This document shows positions 1-5,435 of a stretch of 5,435 nucleotides of DNA, piece after piece. This DNA comes from CAYMKL01 sp964390805. GTDB lineage: Bacteria > Chloroflexota > Anaerolineae > VGOG01. A program made the position numbers and the translations under genes. The stretch lies in the NCBI GenBank assembly GCA_964390805.1, contig CAYMKL010000222.1, positions 1-5,435 of the forward strand. The letters are read 5' to 3'. Each line of letters starts with the position of its first letter. Within the stretch, counting starts at the first letter, position 1. The notes below the pieces were generated by a model. The model had not been told where the DNA came from. It saw only the letters and a list, made by a program, of their open reading frames with translations, and did no database searches.

Positions 1-574
1 TGATGGCCAAATAGGTCTCCAGGCCATTGATGGTCGGCAGCTTCATGTCAATGAAGATGACGTCATGGACCGCCTGCTGCGCCATGGCGATGGCTTCCTC
101 GCCAGTACGAGCGATACCCACCTCGAAGCTCTTCCTGGTCAGTATGTTTCTCAAAGTGATACAGGTCCCGGGGTCGTCGTCAACCACCATGATGAGCGCC
201 CCCTTCTTGGCCTGCCTCGCCTCCTTGATGACGGTGACCATCTTTTCGATGTCCAGGGGCTTGTAGATGATGCCGTAGGCTCCCTCCTCCAGCGCTTGCT
301 GAACCAGGTCCTCCACCGCGTAGGCGGTCATCATCATCACCACCGCTTCGGGCCTGATCTGCTTGATCCTTCGATGGGTCTCTACTCCATCCATCAGAGG
401 CATCTTGATGTCCATGAAGATCATGTCGAAGGGCCTCTCTTTGACCCTCTCGATGGCCTCTGCCCCGTCCTTGGCGATGGTCACTTCATATCCCTTGCGC
501 CCCAGGACGAAGGACATAGTCTTGCACAGGCTGATGTTGTCGTCTACTATCAGGATGCGAGCTTTCTCCGCCAT
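1..574 (-). CDS. Tandem-receiver response regulator, N-terminal part (runs off left edge)
   Basis: The reading frame stays open from an ATG at 574 to the window edge, giving 191 codons with no stop, so the C-terminus and any output domain are unseen. Residues 1-120 form a complete CheY-like receiver domain: acidic pair D11/D12, phospho-acceptor D55 in MDIKMP, T83 in MTAYA and K105 in YKP. After a linker of about five residues a second receiver starts near residue 126, with acidic D132-D134 and acceptor D176 in IDMKLP, and is cut near residue 191. Both receivers keep the residues needed for phosphorylation, so both are probably active. The ATG follows directly on the TAG of the upstream kinase (0-bp gap) with a GGAGGGG Shine-Dalgarno six bases before it, which supports translational coupling and a cognate kinase-regulator pairing. 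The missing part could be a third receiver, a DNA-binding or enzymatic output, or a kinase domain. The receiver assignment is secure; the overall architecture is not known. Confidence 0.93.
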   Translation of the reverse strand, partial: MAEKARILIVDDNISLCKTMSFVLGRKGYEVTIAKDGAEAIERVKERPFDMIFMDIKMPLMDGVETHRRIKQIRPEAVVMMMTAYAVEDLVQQALEEGAYGIIYKPLDIEKMVTVIKEARQAKKGALIMVVDDDPGTCITLRNILTRKSFEVGIARTGEEAIAMAQQAVHDVIFIDMKLPTINGLETYLAI

Positions 575-3058
575 CTACTTCCCCTCCTCTCTCGTCATGG
601 GCAGCCTCACCGTGAAGGTGCTCCCTTTCCCCACTTCACCTGTCCTGAGCCCAGTCGAAGGGCTCTCCACTTCGATGGTGCCGCCATGCCCCTCCACCAG
701 GGTCCTGGTGACCGCCAGCCCCAGCCCAATCCCTTTGGCCTTGGTGGTGAAGAGCGGCTCGAAGATCTTCTCCAGGTCCTCCTCAGAGATGCCCACCCCA
801 GTGTCCGCAACGGAGACCGACACCCACTCAGGACTCAGGACTTCGGACTTGACGACCAACTGACCACCATCCGGCATGGCCTGGATGGCGTTGAGCATGA
901 GGTTGCCGAAGACTTGAGCGAGTTGATTGGGGTCGGCCAGGACGGTCGGCAGCGTCTCGTCCAGTTGAGTCACCACTTCCACGTTCTCTGGCACGGTGGT
1001 ACGAGATAGCGCGTCCTGAACGACGTCGTTGACATTCACCTTCCGCCGCACGGGGGGCTTGGGACGGGCGAAATCGAGGAGGCTGCTGATGATTCTCTCG
1101 GATGTGGCCACTTCCCTATCCAGGATTTCCAGGGTTTCCTTCACCTCCGGTTCGGGCTCTTCTAGGACCATGTTGAGGAAGTAGGCGGCGTTCTTGATGG
1201 CCCCCAGGGGGTTGCGCAGCTCGTGGCCCACCCCCCCGGCCAGTTGGCCCAGTACGGCCAGCTTCTCAGAGCGCAGCAGCCGCTCTTGCATCTCCTTGCG
1301 CTCGGTGATGTCGTACATCACCCCGGTCATTGAGACCGGATTGCCTTGCTCGTCTTTCTCCCAACTGACGTGATCTTCCCCCCACCGTACCGTTTGGTCT
1401 TTCCTGATGATACGGTATTGAACCGTGCGGGATTCAACCTTTTCCTGAATCTCTGTGAACTCTGCGAAAGTTCTCTCCTGGTCGTCAGGATGAATGGTGC
1501 GCTCCCACAGTGTTGGATCTGCAAGCCACTCTTCTACTGTGTAGCCGTATAGTGTCTCGATGGCGCTATTTACATATGTTGCCACAAAGGTCTCCGGGTC
1601 GGCACGGTAGATCAACTCGTCAAGGCTTTCGGTTAGATTCCGATACTTGGCCTCGGATTCCTGCAGTTCCTCGGTGCGTTGCTCTACCATCTCTTCCAAC
1701 CGCTCTGAGTACTCCTTCAGCGCCTCCTCCGCCCGCTTTTGGCCGGTGATGTTGCGACCAATGTTCAGCACTGTTTCGACGGAGTCGTCTTCAGCAAATT
1801 CAGGAGCAAGGCGATTGGAATAGTGTTTTGTTCCACTCGGTGTCGGGTACTCGGTCTCAACTGTTATTTCCTGCCCTGTTTCAAAAACTGTTTTAATTGC
1901 GTCTTCCCACTTAATCACCAAGTCTTCAGGCGTGCCTAGCTCTCGGTTAGTTTTTCCAACAAATGCCTCAGGTGGCATCCCAGCTTCCCGTTTAACTGCA
2001 GGGTTGATGTAAACGTGACGAAATTCTTTATCGAATCGTGAAATAACATCAGGCGCATTTTCGACCAATGCCTTAAACTCTTGTTCGCGGTGGCGCAGCT
2101 CCTGCTCCACGCGCATCTGTTCGGCCGTTATCTGCCTTGCAAAGACCAGCGTGACACCGAATGCAATGGCAAAGAGTACAATGTTGACCATCAGCAACCG
2201 CCCGGCCAGCACGTTACTTCCAGCCAAGATCGCACTCATCGGGGTCTCCACCACCACCCCCCAGCCACTAGACTCCAGGGTGACATAGCTGCCAAAGTAG
2301 GAGGTGCCCTTGCGATCATACTTTCGAGACCCGCCCATCTCCCCGTCCATGATGACTTGCACCAAGGACCGGTCGCTAAAGTCAAGCGACAGCGGCCCCT
2401 CTTCCAGAGCGAACAGGTCCATCCCGGAATGAGCGAACACTGTGCCTTCAGTGTCTACCGCGCAGGCGACTGTGCCTTCACCAAGCGAGTAGTCCTTCAC
2501 ATACTCAATAAACTCGTTCAGCCACACGCCGCCTATCAGAACCCCGACTCTCTCACCCGTATCCGACTCGATGGGTACACTGACAGAAGCGCCCATATAC
2601 GTCCCTTCAAAGTAAGATCTAGGCGAGGAGAGATAGACTTGGCCTTGGTCAAAAGGAACAGCAAAGAAGTCAGCATCAGCATAGCTCTGGGTCTGGTACA
2701 CGGTCAGGTCCTTCGCAGTGCCGGAAACAAACCAACCTTCGGCGTCCAATGCAAAAAGGGAGCTAAACTGCGGTATCAACTCGCGATACCAGACCATGGT
2801 CTGCGTTTGGTTGACCAGATCCATGTTGCGGAACTCCGCTCGCTCGGCCATCTGCGTCAGTTCCTTCTCGCCCTGCCCTAGCTTGGTGGCCAGTAGCAAA
2901 GCAATATTGTGAGCAATCTCCTCCTGGTGCGCCTGCGTCCTTTCCACCTCGCGGTTGCGGAGGTATGGAATGACGTAGAGCAACTGGAACAGCAGCAACG
3001 CGCCCAGGGCCAGCGTAATGAGCCCCATCAACTTCGTTGTCCAGCTTAGCTTATTCAT
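575..3058 (-). CDS. Membrane sensor histidine kinase HK-B: Cache-like sensor, two PAS, HisKA, HATPase
   Basis: This 827-residue kinase probably autophosphorylates on His and passes the phosphate to the response regulator encoded next to it. Order of parts: short cytoplasmic N-terminus; membrane segment about 10-31; extracytoplasmic region about 35-280 with double-Cache character (WYRELIPQFSSLFALDAEGW at 90-109 and repeated D-x-x-G turns); second membrane segment about 286-307; PAS 1 about 330-440; coiled coil about 441-475 (EEALKEYSERLEEMVEQRTE); PAS 2 of the PAS_3 kind about 472-587 with IHPDD at 522-526; HisKA with H612 in GHELRNP; HATPase with N-box N723, G1 DTGVGI at 752-757, F-box FEPLFTTK at 766-773 and G2 GIGLGL at 776-781. 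No HAMP follows the second membrane segment. I chose the ATG at 3058 because GGAGGAG lies five bases before it; an in-frame ATG at 3082 would add eight residues but has no comparable site. Residues 800-807 (PSTGLRTG) come from a repeat insertion. The ligand is unknown. Confidence 0.93.
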   Translation of the reverse strand: MNKLSWTTKLMGLITLALGALLLFQLLYVIPYLRNREVERTQAHQEEIAHNIALLLATKLGQGEKELTQMAERAEFRNMDLVNQTQTMVWYRELIPQFSSLFALDAEGWFVSGTAKDLTVYQTQSYADADFFAVPFDQGQVYLSSPRSYFEGTYMGASVSVPIESDTGERVGVLIGGVWLNEFIEYVKDYSLGEGTVACAVDTEGTVFAHSGMDLFALEEGPLSLDFSDRSLVQVIMDGEMGGSRKYDRKGTSYFGSYVTLESSGWGVVVETPMSAILAGSNVLAGRLLMVNIVLFAIAFGVTLVFARQITAEQMRVEQELRHREQEFKALVENAPDVISRFDKEFRHVYINPAVKREAGMPPEAFVGKTNRELGTPEDLVIKWEDAIKTVFETGQEITVETEYPTPSGTKHYSNRLAPEFAEDDSVETVLNIGRNITGQKRAEEALKEYSERLEEMVEQRTEELQESEAKYRNLTESLDELIYRADPETFVATYVNSAIETLYGYTVEEWLADPTLWERTIHPDDQERTFAEFTEIQEKVESRTVQYRIIRKDQTVRWGEDHVSWEKDEQGNPVSMTGVMYDITERKEMQERLLRSEKLAVLGQLAGGVGHELRNPLGAIKNAAYFLNMVLEEPEPEVKETLEILDREVATSERIISSLLDFARPKPPVRRKVNVNDVVQDALSRTTVPENVEVVTQLDETLPTVLADPNQLAQVFGNLMLNAIQAMPDGGQLVVKSEVLSPEWVSVSVADTGVGISEEDLEKIFEPLFTTKAKGIGLGLAVTRTLVEGHGGTIEVESPSTGLRTGEVGKGSTFTVRLPMTREEGK
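581..587 (-). promoter_or_regulatory. Shine-Dalgarno of the response regulator, inside the end of HK-B
   Basis: GGAGGGG on the minus strand, formed by the Glu-Glu-Gly codons near the C-terminus of HK-B and ending six bases before the regulator ATG at 574. With the TAG-ATG junction this suggests reinitiation by the same ribosomes. Confidence 0.82.
638..665. repeat. Short palindromic repeat inserted in frame in the HK-B ATPase domain
   Basis: The plus strand reads gtcctgagcc at 642-651 and gtcgaaggg at 654-662. A perfect 6-bp inverted repeat, gagccc (647-652) and gggctc (660-665), encloses a 7-base loop. Read on the minus strand it gives Pro-Ser-Thr-Gly-Leu-Arg-Thr-Gly. The homologous HK-A passes straight from Gln-Ser to Glu-Val-Gly-Lys-Gly at this point, so 638-661 is exactly 24 extra bases. 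It resembles a widespread intragenic repeat that I know from translated signatures such as DPSTGSG and PEPVEG. Confidence 0.8.
1037..1093 (-). repeat. 57-bp perfect direct repeat, HK-B copy
   Basis: Identical base for base to 3561-3617. It encodes the end of the second phosphotransfer helix and the linker to the ATPase domain, including LLDFARPKPPVRRKV. It is the longest perfect match I found inside a longer similar tract, about 599-1306, that covers the whole HisKA/HATPase core. Confidence 0.9.
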
Positions 3059-3063
3059 TTGTA

Positions 3064-3070
3064 CTCCTCC
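3064..3070 (-). promoter_or_regulatory. Shine-Dalgarno that fixes the HK-B start
   Basis: GGAGGAG on the minus strand, five bases before the ATG at 3058. The longer in-frame start at 3082 would put this site inside the coding region and has no purine-rich site at proper spacing, so the start at 3058 is preferred. Confidence 0.82.
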
Positions 3071-3090
3071 TTTTGCTTGCATCTGTAGTT

Positions 3091-3132
3091 ATCAGTGACC
3101 AGTGATCACTGATCACTGTTTACTGATTACTG
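3091..3132. repeat. Six-unit heptanucleotide tandem repeat between the two kinases
   Basis: On the plus strand the units are atcagtg, accagtg, atcactg, atcactg, tttactg and attactg, an unbroken period of seven over 42 bp. The first two units read cagtg where the later ones read cactg or tactg, so orientation switches inside the array. The right-hand end runs into HK-A: its last three residues (Ser-Asn-Gln) and its TAA are read from the repeat. The rest fills most of the 61-bp gap between the kinases. I recall heptad arrays of this look from gene ends in environmental genomes, but give no family name. Confidence 0.8.
3093..3118 (-). other. Hairpin in the transcript between HK-A and HK-B
   Basis: This 26-base stretch is an almost perfect palindrome centred on agtgatcact (3101-3110), itself a perfect 10-bp palindrome. 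The only mismatch on DNA (3099 against 3112) becomes a G-U wobble in the minus-strand RNA, so a stem of about 11 pairs with a four-base loop can form. No U-run follows, so it does not look like a rho-independent terminator. It ends about 23 bases before the HK-B Shine-Dalgarno. A role in mRNA stability or in setting the HK-A/HK-B ratio is possible but unproven. Confidence 0.6.
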
Positions 3133-5324
3133 TCCACTCCGGCCTGCGGCAGCCTGACCGTGAAGGTGCTGCCTTTTCCCACCTCGCTTTGTGCTTCGAT
3201 GCTGCCGCCATGCCCTTCCACTAAGGTCCTGGTGACCGCCAGGCCCAGGCCAATGCCTTTGGCCTTGGTGGTGAAGAGCGGCTCGAAGAGCCTCCCCAGG
3301 TTCTCCTCAGTGATACCCACGCCGGTGTCGGTGACAGACACGGCCACCCATTCTGGACTGGGGGCTTCCGACGTTACAACTAACTGGCCACCCTCAGGCA
3401 TCGCCTGGGCTCCGTTGAGGATGAGGTTTCCGAAGACCTGAGCCAGTTGGTCGGGGTCGGCCAGGATGGTCGGCAGCGCCTCGCCCAGTTGGCTCACCAC
3501 CTCCACGTTCTCTGGCACGGTGGCACGAGACAGCGCCTCTTGGACGACCTCGTTGACGTCCACCTTCCGCCGCACGGGGGGCTTGGGACGGGCGAAATCG
3601 AGGAGGCTGCTGATGATCTTCTCGCACATTCCCACTTCCTTATCCAGGATCTCCAGCGTCTCCTTGACCTCCGGATCGGATTCTTCTATGACCATGTTGA
3701 GGAAGTAGGCTGCGTTCTTGATGGCCCCCAGAGGGTTGCGCAGCTCGTGCCCAACCCCACCAGCCAGTTGCCCCAGTACAGCCAGCCTCTCAGAACGTAC
3801 CAGCCGCTCCTCCATCTCCCTGCGCTTGGTGATGTCCCGGAAAACCATAACCGTGCCAATGATATTCCCGGCTTCATCCTTCATCGGCGCCCCGCTGTCG
3901 GCGATGGGTCGTCTGGTTCTGTCTTTCGCTATCAACACCGTATGATTGGCCAAACCCACGACGACGCCTTCTCGGAGCACTCTGGCCACAGGATTCTCGG
4001 CCCGTTCTCCTGTTTGCTCGTTGATGATGTTGAAAACGTCTTCCAGAGGCTTGCCCACGGCCTCGGCCTCGTCCCGGCCGGTCAACTCCTCGGCGACGGG
4101 ATTCATGAGGGTCACAAGCCCCCTGGCATCAGTAGCAATCACGGCATCGCCAATGCTCCTCAGCGTTGTGGAGAGCCATTGCTCGCTCTCCTGCAGCGCC
4201 TGCTCCGCCCGCTTGCGCCTGGCCACCATGTCGTTGAAAGCAGTCGCCAACTGCCCGATCTCATCTCTGCTTGCCACCTCTATGCGGTATTCCAGGTTGC
4301 CCCGGCCAATCTCCTCGGCGCCCCTCGCCAGTTGGCGCAGCGGCCCGGTGATGGTGCGGGCGAAGAGCACGCCTAGCAGGGCCACGATCAGGGCCACGGC
4401 AATGCCGATCCTGAGCACAGTGTTACGCAAGGCGACGATGGGTGCGTAGGCCTCGGCCTGATCCACCTCGGTCAGGATGCACAGCTCCCGCCCCGGCATC
4501 CAGCGGTAGGCCCCGATGATCGGCACGCCCCGGTAATCCTCGTAGAAGCCGACGCCGTCGTTGTGTTCCAGGCATGCCTCCACGCCCTCAGTGCGAATTG
4601 CCTTCCTCAGAGCGTAGCCCTGGCCGAACTTGGGCTCGGTGACGAAGAAGTTGAACGCGTTGACCAGGTAGGTGTCCTCGGTCTGGCTGAGGCCACTGCG
4701 CTGCTCCATGATACCCGACATCTCGGCCAGGTCCGCATGGCCGGCCAGCACAGCAATCAGGTTGCCTTCCCTGTCCTGGATTGGGGTGCTGACGTGCATG
4801 ATCAGTTCTCCCAGAGCCAGGGAGTAGGCGATGTTCTCGACATAGGTGCGGTTCTTCCCCTCCACAAAGAACGGCTCGCTCTCCCTGTACTTCCCCTCCA
4901 GGCTCTTGTTCGTGGAGATGAGGATCAACCCATCGTCCCCTCGCAGGATGGCCAGATCCAGGAAGCCGCCTTCTTCTTCAAGGGTAGGGTGCAGGAGACC
5001 GTCGAGGACGCTTCTCCGGACTGCCGCGTACTCTGGGTCAGCCGGGCTTCGTCCTGAGCCTGTCGAAGGGTCCTGCGACGACAACAGAGCCGCGTACTCC
5101 CTGATGAGGGGACCTCTGGCCAGCTCCCGCAGGCTCCGCTCGTTGTCGCGCACCCATCTGTCGAATTCGTCCTCTTTGAGGATGTTGGTAGAGATCAGGT
5201 GGTTGAGCACGTTCTGTTCAATCGTCCGCCGGCCGTTGTCGAAGGCCAGATAGCCCACGACGGCCAGGGGGATCGTCGTCAGCAACAGAAAGAGGATGAT
5301 CAGTTTGGTGGCTAGTTTCATCAT
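3120..5324 (-). CDS. Membrane sensor histidine kinase HK-A: Cache-like sensor, HAMP, PAS, HisKA, HATPase
   Basis: This 734-residue kinase is complete. Order of parts: membrane segment about 7-27; extracytoplasmic region about 30-295 of double-Cache type, with FLDLAILRGDDGLILIST at 121-138 and a later lobe around 216-290; second membrane segment about 303-322; HAMP about 322-372 with P328 and the DEIGQLATAFN signature at 354-364; a short coiled linker; PAS about 381-498; HisKA with H526 in GHELRNP; HATPase with N-box N637, G1 DTGVGI at 666-671, F-box FEPLFTTK at 680-687 and G2 GIGLGL at 690-695. All catalytic motifs are intact. The first ATG (5324) overlaps the upstream stop as ATGA; the second ATG (5321) sits six bases from the GGAGG and may be used instead, a one-residue difference. 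Residues 85-93 (DPSTGSGRS) come from a repeat insertion, and the last residues SNQ plus the stop are read from a heptad repeat. By its core it is the twin of the next kinase. The ligand is unknown; co-expression with a solute-binding protein suggests a small solute, which is inference. Confidence 0.94.
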   Translation of the reverse strand: MMKLATKLIILFLLLTTIPLAVVGYLAFDNGRRTIEQNVLNHLISTNILKEDEFDRWVRDNERSLRELARGPLIREYAALLSSQDPSTGSGRSPADPEYAAVRRSVLDGLLHPTLEEEGGFLDLAILRGDDGLILISTNKSLEGKYRESEPFFVEGKNRTYVENIAYSLALGELIMHVSTPIQDREGNLIAVLAGHADLAEMSGIMEQRSGLSQTEDTYLVNAFNFFVTEPKFGQGYALRKAIRTEGVEACLEHNDGVGFYEDYRGVPIIGAYRWMPGRELCILTEVDQAEAYAPIVALRNTVLRIGIAVALIVALLGVLFARTITGPLRQLARGAEEIGRGNLEYRIEVASRDEIGQLATAFNDMVARRKRAEQALQESEQWLSTTLRSIGDAVIATDARGLVTLMNPVAEELTGRDEAEAVGKPLEDVFNIINEQTGERAENPVARVLREGVVVGLANHTVLIAKDRTRRPIADSGAPMKDEAGNIIGTVMVFRDITKRREMEERLVRSERLAVLGQLAGGVGHELRNPLGAIKNAAYFLNMVIEESDPEVKETLEILDKEVGMCEKIISSLLDFARPKPPVRRKVDVNEVVQEALSRATVPENVEVVSQLGEALPTILADPDQLAQVFGNLILNGAQAMPEGGQLVVTSEAPSPEWVAVSVTDTGVGITEENLGRLFEPLFTTKAKGIGLGLAVTRTLVEGHGGSIEAQSEVGKGSTFTVRLPQAGVDSNQ
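3561..3617 (-). repeat. 57-bp perfect direct repeat, HK-A copy
   Basis: Partner of 1037-1093, in the same orientation about 2.5 kb away, within the similar tract at about 3147-3830. Third-position identity as well as protein identity points to recent duplication or gene conversion. A direct repeat of this length could support recombination that would delete or fuse the kinases. Confidence 0.9.
5047..5073. repeat. Second copy of the palindromic repeat, in the HK-A sensor domain
   Basis: The plus strand reads gtcctgagcc (5051-5060), then gtcgaaggg (5062-5070), the same two blocks as in HK-B but with one base fewer between them. The inverted repeat cttcg (5047-5051) and cgaag (5064-5068) flanks the centre. 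On the minus strand it is translated as Asp-Pro-Ser-Thr-Gly-Ser-Gly-Arg-Ser, in the same reading frame relative to the repeat as in HK-B. It lies in the extracytoplasmic region between two helical stretches, where extra residues are probably tolerated. Confidence 0.78.
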
Positions 5325-5435
5325 TCGCCTCCGTAGATTCTCTGCAAGAACTCCATGGTGTACACCTTGTTCAGGTCCACCGGCTCATCCAGAATCCCCT
5401 GCTCCAGCAGGATGTCGTGCATCCCTTGCCAGACT
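5321..5435 (-). CDS. C-terminal end of an NMT1/THI5-like ABC substrate-binding protein (partial)
   Basis: Only the last 37 codons and the TGA stop are in the window. The peptide VWQGMHDILLEQGILDEPVD, then LNKVYTMEFLQRIYGGE, matches the usual C-terminal pattern of NMT1/THI5-like periplasmic binding proteins of the SsuA/TauA/ThiY type: a helix around W-x-x-M-x-x-x-L-L-x-x-G, a turn with x-x-P-V-D, and a final Y-T-x-x-F-L helix. Those proteins bind sulfonates, nitrate, pyrimidine precursors and similar small molecules for import; the substrate cannot be told from this end. Its TGA overlaps the kinase ATG by four bases, so the two proteins are probably made together. The assignment rests on a short tail compared from memory and is moderately sure; the frame and stop are certain. 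Confidence 0.68.
   Translation of the reverse strand, partial: VWQGMHDILLEQGILDEPVDLNKVYTMEFLQRIYGGE
5328..5332 (-). promoter_or_regulatory. Shine-Dalgarno of HK-A, inside the upstream gene
   Basis: GGAGG on the minus strand, lying within the last codons (Tyr-Gly-Gly) of the substrate-binding protein. It is three bases from the ATG at 5324 and six from the ATG at 5321. The second spacing is the more usual one and slightly favours the inner start. Confidence 0.75.

Noticed and set aside
423..432. Possible third copy of the palindromic repeat (tgtcgaaggg)
   Set aside because: Only half of the element is present, and it encodes the conserved R-P-F-D-M stretch of a receiver domain, so the match is coincidental.
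65..1009. Long plus-strand open frame of 314 codons antisense to the regulator and the HK-B core
   Set aside because: It lies opposite well-supported coding sequence, its protein is rich in His, Leu, Arg and Pro with no recognisable domain, and no ribosome binding site stands out. It is a shadow of GC-rich coding DNA.
2081..2881. Plus-strand open frame of 266 codons antisense to the HK-B sensor
   Set aside because: The opposite strand carries a clear Cache-like sensor with membrane segments, and the antisense product shows no motif.
3059..3082. N-terminal extension of HK-B starting at 3082
   Set aside because: The extra residues MQAKGGVQ are encoded by the Shine-Dalgarno region of the inner start, and no ribosome binding site precedes the outer ATG.
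3093..3118. Rho-independent terminator between the kinases
   Set aside because: The stem is not GC-rich and no U-run follows it on the minus strand. The following gene is close and has a strong Shine-Dalgarno, so read-through is more likely.
3447..4376. Plus-strand open frame of 309 codons antisense to HK-A
   Set aside because: It has the same low-complexity shadow character and mirrors the frame of the antisense ORF over the similar HK-B core, as expected from the duplicated sequence. There is no independent evidence for a gene.

Overview
The window is one continuous minus-strand gene cluster, read from right to left. It encodes a multi-kinase two-component signalling locus that follows the end of a solute-binding-protein gene. 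In transcription order it holds: (1) the last 37 codons of a protein resembling NMT1/THI5-type (SsuA/TauA-like) ABC-transporter substrate-binding proteins (5321-5435); (2) a membrane histidine kinase with an extracytoplasmic double-Cache-like sensor, HAMP, one PAS and a HisKA/HATPase core (3120-5324, called HK-A here); (3) a second membrane histidine kinase with a different Cache-like sensor, no HAMP, two PAS domains and an almost identical HisKA/HATPase core (575-3058, HK-B); (4) the first 191 codons of a response regulator with two receiver domains in tandem (1-574), which runs off the left edge. Spacing is operon-like: a 4-bp ATGA overlap, a 61-bp gap and a 0-bp junction, with a clear Shine-Dalgarno before each of the three visible starts.

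The likely working model (inference) is that two kinases hear different signals outside the membrane and feed one tandem-receiver regulator, because the phosphotransfer helix around the catalytic His is identical in both over 32 residues. The solute-binding protein, translationally coupled to the first kinase, may be a transport component or a ligand-delivery partner for sensing. The permease and ATPase genes that would decide this are outside the window.

The most unusual features are at the DNA level. The two kinase cores are a recent duplication or conversion tract (57 bp perfectly identical, about 80% protein identity), while the sensor halves are unrelated. Each kinase carries a copy of the same short palindromic repeat inside its reading frame, translated as Pro-Ser-Thr-Gly. 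In HK-B it can be seen as an exact 8-codon insertion relative to HK-A, inside the ATP-binding domain. The gap between the kinases holds six heptanucleotide repeats that switch orientation, so they form a hairpin, and they supply the last codons and the stop of HK-A. The first PAS of HK-B is encoded by clearly AT-richer DNA than the rest.

Organism: a GC-rich environmental bacterium. The intragenic Pro-Ser-Thr-Gly repeat and the heptad repeats are types I associate from memory with Chloroflexota and other large environmental genomes, but this is a weak assignment. No RNA gene, CRISPR array, transposase, promoter or rho-independent terminator was seen. The longest stretch without a gene is the 61-bp gap.
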